Shown: positions 27,755-37,093, counted from the stretch's first letter. The stretch is DNA of 64,000 nucleotides from Puniceicoccaceae bacterium Marseille-Q1082 (GCA_904424815.1 CAJGBI010000001.1:1445671-1509670), one strand, 5' to 3'. Notes: generated from the letters alone by a model not told the origin. Translations and numbers: made by a program.

Positions 27755-27910
27755 ATGAAGGCAATAATAGCATTGGCAATCGCCTTGGCGGCGGTCGGCA
27801 TATTGTACGGCGCGGCGCATTCGCCGCATTCGCTCTTCGGGCCTGCGCCTGCGGGCTGGCACCACGGGGGCGGACACCACCACGGCGGACACGGTGGCTG
27901 CTGGCGATAG
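27755..27910 (+). CDS. Small secreted or membrane-anchored His/Gly-rich peptide
   Basis: A 51-residue frame starts at 27755 behind a strong Shine-Dalgarno site (AAAGGAGG at 27740-27747, seven bases before ATG). Residues 1-20 form a hydrophobic signal or anchor ('AIIALAIALAAVGILYG'). The mature part ends 'WHHGGGHHHGGHGGCWR': eight His, many Gly and one Cys. This suggests binding of Cu, Ni or Zn outside the membrane, but that is inference. TTGACA lies at 27706-27711 and a terminator follows the stop, so the gene looks like a complete one-gene unit. Confidence 0.72.
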   Translation: MKAIIALAIALAAVGILYGAAHSPHSLFGPAPAGWHHGGGHHHGGHGGCWR

Positions 27911-27940
27911 CCCGCAACCCAATGTAGCCGCATACGAAAA

Positions 27941-27967
27941 AAAACGCCGTTCTCGCGGCGTTTTTTA
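27941..27967 (+). terminator. Terminator of the His/Gly-rich peptide gene
   Basis: The hairpin AAAACGCCG...CGGCGTTTT with six T sits 31 bases after the stop codon. The A-run on its left side makes it potentially bidirectional. Nothing gene-like is seen from here to 28240. Confidence 0.82.
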
Positions 27968-28240
27968 TATATGAAATTTGCCCAAACTCCGTATTTAAAT
28001 TTTCAGCCATTTTAATACGCTCCGATTCAATTTGCGCGCAAACGCATAGCTTCCTTTTCGAATAAAGGAAATTTACGGCAGCGGGCGACAGGCAACCGTC
28101 AGTATCATCGCAAGGATTTTTCCCTCCGGAATACCCGCCAAACGGCGCAATCCCCCTTCCCTGCAAGCTTTTCCGCTTTGAAAACCGGCGGCAAGGCTCG
28201 CGCGGGCGCAACCTGCAAATTTAAGGATTCCGCTCTGGAC

Positions 28241-29128
28241 TCATTTCAAGAGCGGAAGGCGGTCTAGCATATTTTTTATCCTTATCGCCGTGCGCGGCAT
28301 GGGCTCCGCCACTGTGAGTCCGACGAGCTCCTTTTCGGAGGCTATCGCGTTTATCAGGCCTACAACCGAATCTATAGACATTCCGTCCGGATCGGTTCCC
28401 ACAGCCGCGACAATCTCCGCGGGGTCGAGCACGTCCATGTCGAAATGGACGAGAACTTTCGACGCTCCGCAGGATTTCAGCCAATCCCTGACAGCCTCGA
28501 AGCCAACGCCGAACTCTTCGCGCGCAAGGTGCTTTATTCCATACCGCTTTTGGCGCTCCCTGATTTCGCCGCGCTCCCAATTGCGTATGCCGGCAAGCAA
28601 TATCCTCGACGGAGGAATCTTGGCGGGCAGCGCGGAAAGGATTTTACCGTCGCCGTCGCCCATCAGCGCGGTCACCGCCATAGCGTGGTAGCCGGAATAT
28701 GCGTCGCCGGGCAGCGTGATATCCGGATGGGCGTCGATCCACACGACCGCCACGTCCCCGCCGTACTTCTGGGCAAGATACGAAAACGGGACTACGCTCA
28801 CGGAGCACTCCCCTCCGAGCGTGACAATCTTTTCCGGATTCTCGGCCCTCAGAATCTCGAGCGCCGCGCGCGTCTGCTTTGCGATAACGTCGCGGTCGAG
28901 CACTCCGTCGACCGGCTCGCGCGCTACGGCCTCCAAAGAAATCGGGACTTCGACCGTCTTTTGCCCGCCCCCGGGCGCGAGAAAGTTTAAGAGCCGCGCC
29001 CCGAGGAAATAACCCCGCGACGAATCCTCGGGATTTTTAATCTCCGTTATCCAGTGGTCGATTTTTCCGCCCTGCCACTGCGGATAAACCAGCCGCAAAG
29101 CTTTTTTGGAATTCATATCCCTATTCAT
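28241..29128 (-). CDS. Arginase/agmatinase-family ureohydrolase
   Basis: The 295-residue protein carries the family's metal-binding motifs: 'WIDAHPDI' (Asp-x-His-x-Asp) and 'HFDMDVLDP' (Asp-x-Asp-x2-Asp-Pro), plus a late 'GLTVAEP'. The first motif reads 'LGGECSVS' where classical arginases have GGDHS, so Cys stands in place of a metal-ligand His. I recall the same variation in a subgroup annotated only as arginase family proteins. The reaction would be hydrolysis of a guanidino compound, substrate unknown. A second ATG lies at 29116. Confidence 0.82.
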   Translation of the reverse strand: MNRDMNSKKALRLVYPQWQGGKIDHWITEIKNPEDSSRGYFLGARLLNFLAPGGGQKTVEVPISLEAVAREPVDGVLDRDVIAKQTRAALEILRAENPEKIVTLGGECSVSVVPFSYLAQKYGGDVAVVWIDAHPDITLPGDAYSGYHAMAVTALMGDGDGKILSALPAKIPPSRILLAGIRNWERGEIRERQKRYGIKHLAREEFGVGFEAVRDWLKSCGASKVLVHFDMDVLDPAEIVAAVGTDPDGMSIDSVVGLINAIASEKELVGLTVAEPMPRTAIRIKNMLDRLPLLK

Positions 29129-29386
29129 ACCCTTCCCTTCTCAGAAATTTCCAGAACCGGACGCAAAACTATTCCAGAAAACAGCAACGCCAAATTTTTT
29201 GCTTCCAACCCCGCAGATTCAAGATTATATTTAAAAATCGCGGCGGAATAGAAATCAATTTAGATATATTTCAACATTAAGGCATTCAATAACGCAAAAG
29301 ATAACAAGATAGAATCTTTTAAGCTTCCGGAACAAACAATTATTTTTCTTGACCTTATGCTTAATAATTAAACAAGCTTTTTTACT

Positions 29387-30052
29387 ATGGCGAATGAATT
29401 AGATGAACTTACATCTCCCGTTGAACCCAATGGGCGCGATATTGGCGTAATCGAAAAACAACTCCCCGTAAACATTGGCTGGGGTTCGACGCTATTTGAA
29501 ATTCTGCTATGGCTATGCGGCATTCTGCCCGGAATAATTTTCATTTTTATGAAAATATCGGCGGCAAATTATTTCAGAAAACTGCAGCAAAAACTCCAAG
29601 CCGACGCCTCCACAATCGACAATTATATAGAACAGCGCGTAATTATCCTTCAAAACGTGGCAAGCCTTGTGGAGAAAGCCATTGATTTGGACAAAGACGT
29701 CATGAAAACTGTCGCCGCATACAGGGGAGGCATTAATTTTAACGACACTTCCCGAAACTCCGTTTCCAGCGAATTAGATATGGCGTTCGGGAAATTATTC
29801 CCCCAGGTTGAAGCTTATCCCGAATTAAAGGCGCACGCGGCCATTGCCGATGCCATGCAACAAAATTCTTATCTGCAAAAAGAAATCACGGCGGCGCGCA
29901 ATTTATACAACGACACTGTAAACCAATGGAATGCATCGTTGTTTTCATGGCCGACAAAAATGATAGTCGCCGCCCGCGCAGGTTACACTACGAGGATCCC
30001 GTTTTCGACAAGCGCCGATATGAAAACTTTGAGTAAAACGGTTCTTCTATGA
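29387..30052 (+). CDS. LemA-family membrane protein
   Basis: The 221-residue protein has one N-terminal membrane helix ('LFEILLWLCGILPGIIFIF') followed by a long helical domain ('YFRKLQQKLQADASTIDNYI', 'EQRVIILQNVASLVEKAI'), the hallmark of LemA proteins. Its role is unknown. It overlaps the next gene by four bases (ATGA). The pair is AT-richer than the genes upstream. Confidence 0.8.
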   Translation: MANELDELTSPVEPNGRDIGVIEKQLPVNIGWGSTLFEILLWLCGILPGIIFIFMKISAANYFRKLQQKLQADASTIDNYIEQRVIILQNVASLVEKAIDLDKDVMKTVAAYRGGINFNDTSRNSVSSELDMAFGKLFPQVEAYPELKAHAAIADAMQQNSYLQKEITAARNLYNDTVNQWNASLFSWPTKMIVAARAGYTTRIPFSTSADMKTLSKTVLL

Positions 30053-31740
30053 TAGAAGACGTTTACGAGCCTCTCAAAGAATATTGCGATTCTTTACGCG
30101 AAAAATTCGCGGAGCTGACGCGCCAAAAATTCAGGGATTTGCTCGCCAAATCTGGCGTCGACGTGGAGGCCAACCGCAAACTGGTCGCCGAAATTAATGA
30201 CCTTACAACTAAATCTTCGGGGAAATCGGCAAAGCACACCCTCCTGTTAATTATATGCATAATTTCCCTTACGGGCGCGGCGGTTTGCGGGGTTTTGGCT
30301 TATAACGCGAACCTGCAATTAAATGAATTGACCGGTTTAATTATAGCGTGCATAGCATTTCTTATTTTGACCGTCGCCTCGGCAATTAAATGCGTTAAAT
30401 TATATAAATTAATTAAAACATTAGAGGATGTAATATCCCGAAAAACCGAGGAGGCGCGCGAACAAATGCGGCCCCTCAACGACCTATATACATGGGATAT
30501 TCCCATCGCTCTTATTGAAAAAACAGTTCCAAGATTAGCCTTTGACCCATACTTTACAATCGAAAGGCTGGAAGACTTAAAGCGGCTTTTCGGGTGGGAT
30601 GATTCTTTCAACGACGGCAAATCCATACTCTTTGCCCAATCCGGCACCATAAACGGCAATCCGTTCGTTTTTGGCGAATTCCTTGAAATGAATTGGGAGA
30701 CCAAAACGTACACGGGATACAAAACGATATCATGGATAGACAGCGTTATCGGAATTGACGGCAAAAGATATCTAATCCCGAAAATGCAGACGCTTTCCGC
30801 AAGCGTTACCAAGCCTTGCCCCGCATATTCAAAAGACAAACTCCTGATATACGGCAATGACGCCGCCCCCCATCTCAATTTTTCCAGGACGCCGTCCGAC
30901 CTTTCCAATGCGGAAGAGGGCTTTATCACAGATTTTAGAAAACGCCAGGTATTGAAAGATCTCCAGGAATATTCGGAAAATCTCGACGATGATTCAAACT
31001 ACACATTGATGGCAAACCACGAATTTGAAACCCTCTTTAACGCGAGAAATCGCGATAATGAAGTGGAATTTCGTTTGTTATTCACGTCCCTTGCCCAAGA
31101 GCAAATCCTGAAATTAATGAAAGACGATCGCATAGGATACGGCGACGATTTCACTTTCATAAAGCGCGAAAAAATAAATCTGTTGCGCTCCAGGCACCTG
31201 TCGGATTTCTCTCTAAGCACAGACCCAAAAATTTTTCACGACTGGAACTTTGACCGCGCCCATTTAAATTTTTTAAATATAAACGAAAACTATTTCAAAA
31301 ATCTGTATTTTTCTCTCGCCCCGCTATTGTCGATTCCGCTTTACCAGCAAACAAGGACATGCGAAGATATTTACAAAAATGCAATATCCGAACAGTCTTC
31401 CTTTTGGGAACACGAAGCGATTGCCAATTACTATGGCAACGAATATTTTCAACACCAGGATTGCGTTACGGAAAATATCTTGAAAACTGAATTTGTTTCA
31501 AGGCAGGGAGACATTGCAAAAATACGCGTAATCGCAAACGGTTTTGGAAGCAGAGAGCGCATTGACTATCAAATGGTATGGGGCGGAGATGGCGAACTGC
31601 ATAAAGTTCCAATCAAGTGGACGGAATATTTTCCGGTAAAAAAAGAATCCTATATATACCTCAGCGAAAACCCCAAATACCCGCCATGCAATAAACCGCC
31701 AAATTCAATATTTAGACGCAATATTTACGCCTACATTTAA
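30049..31740 (+). CDS. DUF3137-like membrane protein, LemA partner
   Basis: The 563-residue protein starts with a helical region and two membrane helices (about residues 65-125: 'LLLIICIISLTGAAVCGVLA' and 'LTGLIIACIAFLILTVASAI'). A long soluble part follows with 'FAQSGTINGNPFVFGEFLEM' and a later 'FETLFNARNRDNEVEFRLLF'. DUF3137 proteins share this two-helix layout and are often encoded beside LemA, which supports the call, but the family match is by eye. The last 120 residues are not recognised. Translation is probably coupled to lemA by the ATGA overlap. Confidence 0.7.
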   Translation: MIEDVYEPLKEYCDSLREKFAELTRQKFRDLLAKSGVDVEANRKLVAEINDLTTKSSGKSAKHTLLLIICIISLTGAAVCGVLAYNANLQLNELTGLIIACIAFLILTVASAIKCVKLYKLIKTLEDVISRKTEEAREQMRPLNDLYTWDIPIALIEKTVPRLAFDPYFTIERLEDLKRLFGWDDSFNDGKSILFAQSGTINGNPFVFGEFLEMNWETKTYTGYKTISWIDSVIGIDGKRYLIPKMQTLSASVTKPCPAYSKDKLLIYGNDAAPHLNFSRTPSDLSNAEEGFITDFRKRQVLKDLQEYSENLDDDSNYTLMANHEFETLFNARNRDNEVEFRLLFTSLAQEQILKLMKDDRIGYGDDFTFIKREKINLLRSRHLSDFSLSTDPKIFHDWNFDRAHLNFLNINENYFKNLYFSLAPLLSIPLYQQTRTCEDIYKNAISEQSSFWEHEAIANYYGNEYFQHQDCVTENILKTEFVSRQGDIAKIRVIANGFGSRERIDYQMVWGGDGELHKVPIKWTEYFPVKKESYIYLSENPKYPPCNKPPNSIFRRNIYAYI

Positions 31741-31756
31741 TCCATAAAATTATTAA

Positions 31757-31850
31757 AACGGAGAGGGGATTGCAACATTCGCAATCCCTTAACTGCCGAC
31801 AATGCCACCTTTCGATGGTATCGATTAGCCGCAGTTCAGTTGCAGGGTTT
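31757..31850. repeat. Degenerate dispersed repeat, copy 1
   Basis: The segment begins with ACGGAGAGGGGATTGC, contains a small hairpin (GGATTGC...GCAATCC) and ends near CAGTTGCAGG. It resembles 37840-37935 block by block: ATTCGCAA, TCC, TTAA, a CCACTTT-like block, then CAGTTGCA. A short start module, ACGGAGAGGGGAT, also occurs in both arms of the big inverted repeat. The remainder of 31741-32305 holds two opposing short open frames that I cannot support as genes. Confidence 0.5.
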
Positions 31851-32305
31851 CCCCAGGCGAAAAAGGCTACAAAAAGTTGGCCTAAAAATCTGATATTTTT
31901 CTCCAAAGACTTTACCGCCGATTTTAATGCTTTGCCCGACCATTTTTGAGGCTCCCAATAGTTGTCTTTTTTATACGAAGGGCTATCAGAAATACACCGT
32001 TTCTATCGCGCAAATTCCCCAAGGCCTATTTTAACCTCGTTCTCGCCCGTAATATTGCGTCCGCCAAAGTAAACCGGCAGGCGATATTTTCCCAAAGGCG
32101 ATTTATCGCATTTGGCGGGAAGACAACAACGAAATCTTGTTGCGGGATTTTCTTTTGCAAACGTCTTAATCGTTATTAGCTCCATGGCTTGCGCATGGGG
32201 CAATATTGAAATACCCCAAAAAGTCTCAAATGGTTATGAAATTGCCAAAAGTTTGACGTCAGTTACGTTGGGGATATAATTCTTTAGAAAGTCTCCTCTC
32301 AAAAT

Positions 32306-32863
32306 CTATTCCACTATTATTACAAAAAATTTCATAAGTTTAGCGTTCTTTTCTGTCTCAGAATAATAACAATTCAATATCTGCGGTTTAGATGGAACAA
32401 GAAAAATAATACTATTAAATTTTGCCGTATTCAAAGCGGGATGAATTGTTTTTGTAGGCGTATCAAACTCTATAAATCCTATAAGTTCAGAGTATAGGAA
32501 ATCAAGCTCAATGGCAATTTCTCCACTCCCCTTCAAGTTTCTACAATATGCGGAAAGTTCTATTCCAAATTCGGGTAAGTCCTTAGACAATTCTATCGAA
32601 TTGCTTTCAGATAATTTTTTACCTTCTTTATGCTTTTGCAAAAAGCTTTCTTTTGAAAATTTGACTTTCTGATTGTCGGAAATGTCAAATGAACAAACGA
32701 CATCTCCTTTAAGGCGATCTACAATATCTTGCGATGTCGAGTTAATTTCCTTTTGAAATTCATCAACGCTTGAAGAACAAAGATAAATCTTTGTGCTGTA
32801 ATTTTTCGCAAAAAGACTGCAACAAATCGAGACTGCGAATAGGGAAAATATTAGAAATTTCAT
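32306..32863 (-). CDS. Secreted hypothetical protein
   Basis: The 185-residue AT-rich gene encodes a clear signal peptide ('FLIFSLFAVSICCSLFAK') and a mature domain with 'STSQDIVDRLKGDVVCSFDI' and 'LPEFGIELSAYC'. I do not recognise the family. It lies downstream of a possible small membrane-protein gene on the same strand. Confidence 0.65.
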   Translation of the reverse strand: MKFLIFSLFAVSICCSLFAKNYSTKIYLCSSSVDEFQKEINSTSQDIVDRLKGDVVCSFDISDNQKVKFSKESFLQKHKEGKKLSESNSIELSKDLPEFGIELSAYCRNLKGSGEIAIELDFLYSELIGFIEFDTPTKTIHPALNTAKFNSIIFLVPSKPQILNCYYSETEKNAKLMKFFVIIVE

Positions 32864-32897
32864 ATTTATTCAATTATTTTATTATAAGTTTCAATTC

Positions 32898-33146
32898 TCA
32901 AAATATGGATAATAATAATATTCCAATTATTGACAATCGCAAGACAAAAATAGGATGCATTGCGCCCCAATAATCGCAAACAACCTTCACCATTTCCTTT
33001 AAAAAATAAAAAGTTATACGAGTCAGATTACAAAAAACATAAGTGACTGATAGCAATAATCCAAACAAATGTTTTGATGCAATACTTTGGATAAGCAATT
33101 TTCCCAATCTAAATGTAAAGCTCCATATAAGAGGCGCGCTTGTCAA
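32898..33146 (-). CDS. Possible small two-helix membrane protein
   Basis: The 82-residue frame has hydrophobic stretches 'HLFGLLLSVTYVFC' and 'IFVLRLSIIGILLLSIF', consistent with two membrane helices. It ends 34 bases upstream of the secreted-protein gene. There is no clear ribosome-binding site and no family match, so it may be a chance frame. Confidence 0.35.
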   Translation of the reverse strand: MTSAPLIWSFTFRLGKLLIQSIASKHLFGLLLSVTYVFCNLTRITFYFLKEMVKVVCDYWGAMHPIFVLRLSIIGILLLSIF

Positions 33147-33225
33147 AAATTTCGCTACTTATCAAAATTTATGATTGTTATAAGGATCAAAATCACTAAC
33201 ATAATAATAGATTGGAATTAGATTC

Positions 33226-33843
33226 ATGATAAAAGATAGAAGATATTTGTTAGGTTACTCTGTATTATCATTTCTATTAATTCTAGTTCCCATGCTTGTC
33301 GGATTCTTCATTTTTCCAATTTTCATAAATCCGCTTTTCAATTTTTTTGATTTATTTAGAGTCCCAAATTTTCAAGAGCATAAATGGACATCTATGAAAG
33401 TTGAATACTATACGCTTTCAGATTCTAATTTTATAAGACTAAAATCAGAAGATGAAGATAGAAGAGGAAACGATTTTGATTTGCGAGATGTGAAATATTT
33501 TACAATTAATAATCCTGAAAATGTACAAAAAGCAATGAGTTTGATACAAGTAAAGGATTGGTGGCCAATGAGCATTGGAGTCCAGCGTGGTACGGAAGTT
33601 CACGATGAAACAGGCAATATATGGGATATGTGTATCTCGCCTGGGCGCATTTATATTGCAAAAAGGGGTACTACGGCTTCGTACGGATTTGAAGTAAATA
33701 ATGATTTTGCATATTACATTAGAAAACTTGCATTTGAAAACGAAAAGCGAACTAATCCGAATACAAAATTTGAATACATTGGGTTAACTTGTTTTAATGT
33801 GTACAATTTAAATCATCGGAGTAGTCGCGATTATCAAAAATAA
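33226..33843 (+). CDS. Hypothetical membrane-anchored protein
   Basis: The 205-residue product has one long N-terminal hydrophobic helix ('VLSFLLILVPMLVGFFIF') and a soluble domain with 'WTSMKVEYYTLSDSNFIRLK' and 'WWPMSIGVQRGTEVHDE'. Base composition is very AT-rich, unlike the core genome, suggesting transfer. It ends about 80 bases before the left end of the IS30 element. Confidence 0.6.
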   Translation: MIKDRRYLLGYSVLSFLLILVPMLVGFFIFPIFINPLFNFFDLFRVPNFQEHKWTSMKVEYYTLSDSNFIRLKSEDEDRRGNDFDLRDVKYFTINNPENVQKAMSLIQVKDWWPMSIGVQRGTEVHDETGNIWDMCISPGRIYIAKRGTTASYGFEVNNDFAYYIRKLAFENEKRTNPNTKFEYIGLTCFNVYNLNHRSSRDYQK

Positions 33844-33990
33844 TACTCTATTCAATAATTAATATGAACAAAACCCCCACTTCTTGATTTTTATTTTCAA
33901 AACGCCAGTGCATAACTGACGGTAGATGTTTTTAGATATTGTTGATTGTTTGTAAAGATTAAAGTTATTGATTCATTTACTAATTGCCCC

Positions 33991-34600
33991 CTAGGGGGCG
34001 GCGCACTTTAGTTCGTGAAGATAATCGCTTGGACTCTTCCAATTTAAACTCTTTCGCGGTCGAGAGTTGATCTCATTCAATGCAAATTTTAGTTCCCTTT
34101 CCGTAGCTTTTCTCAAATCCATTCCCTTTGGAAAGTACTGTCTCAACAATCTATTTGTGTATTCATTGAGACCTCTTTCGTAAGAAGTGTATGGGTGTGC
34201 AAAGTATATTTCACTCCTTAATTTTTTACTTATATCTTCGTGATAAGCAAACTCCTTGCCGTTATCAAAGGTTATCGTTTTCACATTCATTCCGCGCAAT
34301 AACTTTATTACGCCATTTTTCGTAGCTTTCGCATCCTTCCCCGACAAGTAAGTTGCACATAGATACTTGCTTCGCCGCTCTACCAGCGTCAGTATCGCAC
34401 CCTTGTGATTTTTACCCATTATCAAATCGCCTTCCCAATCTCCAAATCTAGATCTTTCCGCCACTATCTCGGGTCTGTTTTCTATGCTCACTCTGTTACG
34501 AATTTGCCCCCTGTAATCTTTTATGCCATACTTCCTGCGGCGCCTCTTAAAAAAATAGATATCTGTGCAAGGTTCCCCCTAATTGACGCTCACGCTCAAT
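33991..34600 (-). pseudogene. IS30 transposase, C-terminal part
   Basis: The reading frame resumes after the ISL3 insertion as 'NYIERERQLGGTLHRYLFF', then breaks in a run of seven T (34549-34555) and continues in another frame as 'KRRRRKYGIKDYRGQIRNR' and 'SIENRPEIVAERSRFGDWEG'. The DDE catalytic core is recognisable: 'GDLIMG', 'TFDNGKEFAYHEDI' and 'ERGLNEYTNRLLRQYFPKG'. These are hallmarks of IS30-family transposases. Confidence 0.85.
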
Positions 34601-34608
34601 ATAATTGC

Positions 34609-35907
34609 GCTCTACGTCAAAGATTGTGGAATGAGAGAAAAAAAAGAGGGCAAAGAGAATAAAAAATGTTCTACAATGCCCAATGTGTTAATCAAGGGTT
34701 ATAAGATACTCAGGACGGTAAGAGTTAGTCAAGACTTTTCGCTTGCGGAAGTTGAGCATAAGCAGTCGGGTATACCCGACTGCTTATGTGGGTCGCATCG
34801 TTTGATTCATTACGATTCCTACTGGCGTTATATTAAGCACGTCTCTGAAAACGGAGCTATTTATCATCTCAAGGTAAAATGCAAGCGTTACAAGTGTCTC
34901 GATTGCGGAAGGGTCTTTCGCGAAAGGCTTGAGGGAGTAAGGCCTTACGCTCGTCACTCGGAGAGGTTCAAAAACAGGCTCGTAAGTGAATACGCTCGGA
35001 ACGTTTGCAATAAGGCTATTGCTCGGATTTACCGCATATCTGCAAGCACGGTTGAGCGGGCAATCCACAGTAGGTACGAGCAAAAGCTCAAAGAGCAAAT
35101 CAACTATCCTTGTCCTGAAATTATAGGGATAGACGAACACACAATCCACAAGGGTTACAAGTTTGCGACGACAATAGCCGACTTATCGCACCACAGGGTA
35201 TACGATGTTATTAAAGGGAAGAGACATAGCGATATAGCAGGCGCGCTAATGTCATACAAAGGCAGGGAAAATGTGAAGGTAGTGTGCATGGATTTATCGA
35301 GCGGATATCGAAGTATCGTAAGGAGATGTTTTCCGAGGGCGAAGATAGTAGCGGATAGGTTTCATGTGATACGATTAGTGCTCAACCACTTTATGGAATT
35401 TTGCAAGAGTGCGCAGGAAGAAGTAAAGTGGAATAGAAAGATTACTTATCCTTTGCGGAAAAGGAGAAAGAGGCTAAAAGCGCAAGAGATGGAGCGACTT
35501 AAAAGCTTTTTTAAGGAAAATCCGGCAATCGAGCTTGCGTACGAATTTAAAGAGAAGCTATGCGAGTTGCTAAACAAGAAGAGTCAGACGGCAAAGCAAT
35601 GCAAGAATAACATAAGAAAGTTAAAGGGAATGATGAAAGTGATGAGATACGAAGCGCCGACAGAGTTTGGGAAACTTGCGGAAACGATAAGCAAGTGGTT
35701 TGCGCCAATAATCAGAATGTGGAGATTTACGAAGAATAACGGAATTACAGAAGGCTTCCACCGCAAGATGAAGCTAATCCAAAGACGAGCCTACGGATAC
35801 AGAAACTTTAAAAATTACCGCTTGAGAGTACTTGTAGAATGCGGGGTGAAACTATGAAAGACAAATCTAAAAAATCAACCTATTCCACAACCTTTGGTGT
35901 TGACCCT
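34609..35907 (+). mobile_element. ISL3-family insertion sequence inside the IS30 element
   Basis: Imperfect terminal inverted repeats, about 20 of 28 positions alike, share CAAAG.TTGTGGAAT near both ends. The element is flanked by near-identical 8-base target duplications, ATAATTGC (34601-34608) and ATAATTGT (35908-35915). Removing the element and one duplication restores the IS30 frame '...QTIYNY' + 'IERERQLGG...', which confirms the boundaries. Confidence 0.85.
34631..35857 (+). CDS. ISL3-family transposase
   Basis: From the ATG at 34631 the product is 408 residues; the open frame starts earlier but outside the element. A zinc-binding N-terminus ('YKCLDCGRVFRERL') is followed by a helix-turn-helix ('AIARIYRISASTVERAI') and a DDE domain with 'IIGIDEHTIHKGYKFAT', 'VCMDLSSGYRSIVRRCFP' and 'IVADRFHVIRLV'. 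The end has 'KNNGITEGFHRKMKLIQRRA'. It appears intact, so the element may be mobile. Confidence 0.92.
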   Translation: MREKKEGKENKKCSTMPNVLIKGYKILRTVRVSQDFSLAEVEHKQSGIPDCLCGSHRLIHYDSYWRYIKHVSENGAIYHLKVKCKRYKCLDCGRVFRERLEGVRPYARHSERFKNRLVSEYARNVCNKAIARIYRISASTVERAIHSRYEQKLKEQINYPCPEIIGIDEHTIHKGYKFATTIADLSHHRVYDVIKGKRHSDIAGALMSYKGRENVKVVCMDLSSGYRSIVRRCFPRAKIVADRFHVIRLVLNHFMEFCKSAQEEVKWNRKITYPLRKRRKRLKAQEMERLKSFFKENPAIELAYEFKEKLCELLNKKSQTAKQCKNNIRKLKGMMKVMRYEAPTEFGKLAETISKWFAPIIRMWRFTKNNGITEGFHRKMKLIQRRAYGYRNFKNYRLRVLVECGVKL

Positions 35908-36229
35908 ATAATTGTAAATAGTCTGGTGCGATATCTTCTTGTCAAAACAAACCGATGATATGGTTTCTGGAGACCATTTCTTCTTTAGAAAAGTTTCTAA
36001 AATATCAGCTTCTTTCTCTCCTATTAGATATCTTTTAGGCTTGAGCAATAATCGCAAATACGTTCGCATAAACGCTTTCAACACGATTGCGAGATAATTC
36101 GCGGGATATGGTAGATTGCGATACTCCTATCGCATTTGCTATCTCCGATTGCGTTTTTTTAGCTTTACACATGTTCTCTATTACTCTTCTATCGTCATAC
36201 GTTAGACGGCGGTATTTCGGTTTTGTCAT
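35908..36229 (-). pseudogene. IS30 transposase, N-terminal part
   Basis: The start at 36229 gives 'YRRLTYDDRRVIENMCKAKK' and the helix-turn-helix 'TQSEIANAIGVSQSTISREL', typical of IS30. The frame shifts near 36040-36070 ('AIIAQA' to 'KPKRYLIGEKEADILE') and continues to 'WSPETISSVCFDKKISHQTI', where the ISL3 element interrupts it. Confidence 0.85.
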
Positions 36230-36348
36230 AGTGCTTTTCTTGGTCGAAAAACATCTACTCTACATTCCTTAAACCGCTTGTCTAACTCCTTTAGCTTTTA
36301 TGCACTGGAGTATTTAATTCGCGATTTTATAAAACGTACTTGATAAAA

Positions 36349-36567
36349 ATGAGAATATCTATTGCTGAACAAAGATATTTTGAACTGCATAGGATACTTG
36401 CAAAGTGCCTTGAAAGCGGAGACTTTGTTCCGTACGAAATTGCGGTAAAAGCGGAGTGCCCGCAAGTCATAGACGCAATCGCAAAAGTTTATGCCCAAAG
36501 GATAGCGAAACTCCCTTCGTTATTTTCTTTCAAAATAAGGGGTTATTTGAGGCGAATTGAGCTTTAA
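36349..36567 (+). CDS. Small hypothetical protein
   Basis: The 72-residue product starts at the ATG at 36349 (a TTG three codons earlier is possible). It is mostly helical ('AEQRYFELHRILAKCLESGD', 'PQVIDAIAKVYAQRIAKL') with no recognised domain. It lies just outside the right end of the IS30 element and may be a leftover of a disrupted locus. Confidence 0.4.
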   Translation: MRISIAEQRYFELHRILAKCLESGDFVPYEIAVKAECPQVIDAIAKVYAQRIAKLPSLFSFKIRGYLRRIEL

Positions 36568-36719
36568 CAAAGATCTATTATTCTTTGCATCATACCGAAA
36601 AATAGATTGACTTCTTAGGTGTAATATTATAAAAGACATTACTTAAATACGCGCTTTTCCACTATAAAATTAAATATATCTTAATATAAATTTACATAAA
36701 TAACAGAATCAAAAAAATT

Positions 36720-36932
36720 ATGAAAGTGTTCAAAATTGTAATTGCTTTGTTATTCTTAATTCTTGCAGGATTATACTCACTTTCTTCAAGATATGAAATT
36801 CAAGTATTAGGAAAATCGCGCGATGCTTGTCTTAGATTGGATAAATGGACCGGCAAAATAGAACTGATTCCAATCGATTCAAGCATATACCAAGTTTGGC
36901 TTGAGGAACAACAAAACAGTCAAAAACAATAA
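36720..36932 (+). CDS. Small single-helix membrane protein
   Basis: The 70-residue product has one N-terminal hydrophobic helix ('IVIALLFLILAGLYSLS') and a soluble tail with 'LRLDKWTGKIELIPIDSS', a pattern common in short periplasm-facing proteins of unknown role. An upstream AT-rich region could provide a promoter. It is followed closely by the PH-domain-like gene. Confidence 0.55.
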   Translation: MKVFKIVIALLFLILAGLYSLSSRYEIQVLGKSRDACLRLDKWTGKIELIPIDSSIYQVWLEEQQNSQKQ

Positions 36933-37093
36933 CAACCGTTGTACTAAGAAAATTTAGAAACGATACCGATAATCTATTCTATTCAAAAATAGATACGTGG
37001 CTTTGTTTAACTATATCACTTGCAGGATTTATAGTTATAGTAGCGTGTATTGAACTTTGTATAGAATCTACAGAAACTGCTTCTGCGAAATCA

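Larger units (their letters stand above)
33922..36258 (-). mobile_element. IS30-family insertion sequence, decayed and split by an ISL3 element
   Basis: The ends share an inverted GTAGATGTTTTT (33922-33933 and its complement at 36247-36258). Without the 1.3-kb ISL3 insertion and one copy of its target duplication, the element is about 1.03 kb, the usual IS30 size. Its transposase runs on the minus strand and is broken by the insertion and by at least two frameshifts. Confidence 0.75.

Noticed and set aside
27612-28211. 199-residue minus-strand frame overlapping the His/Gly-rich peptide gene
   Set aside because: It crosses a terminator and the well-supported small gene and has no protein-like features.
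31946-32203. Two opposing short open frames after the DUF3137 gene
   Set aside because: They overlap each other, lack ribosome-binding sites and show no recognisable domain; neither can be supported as a gene.
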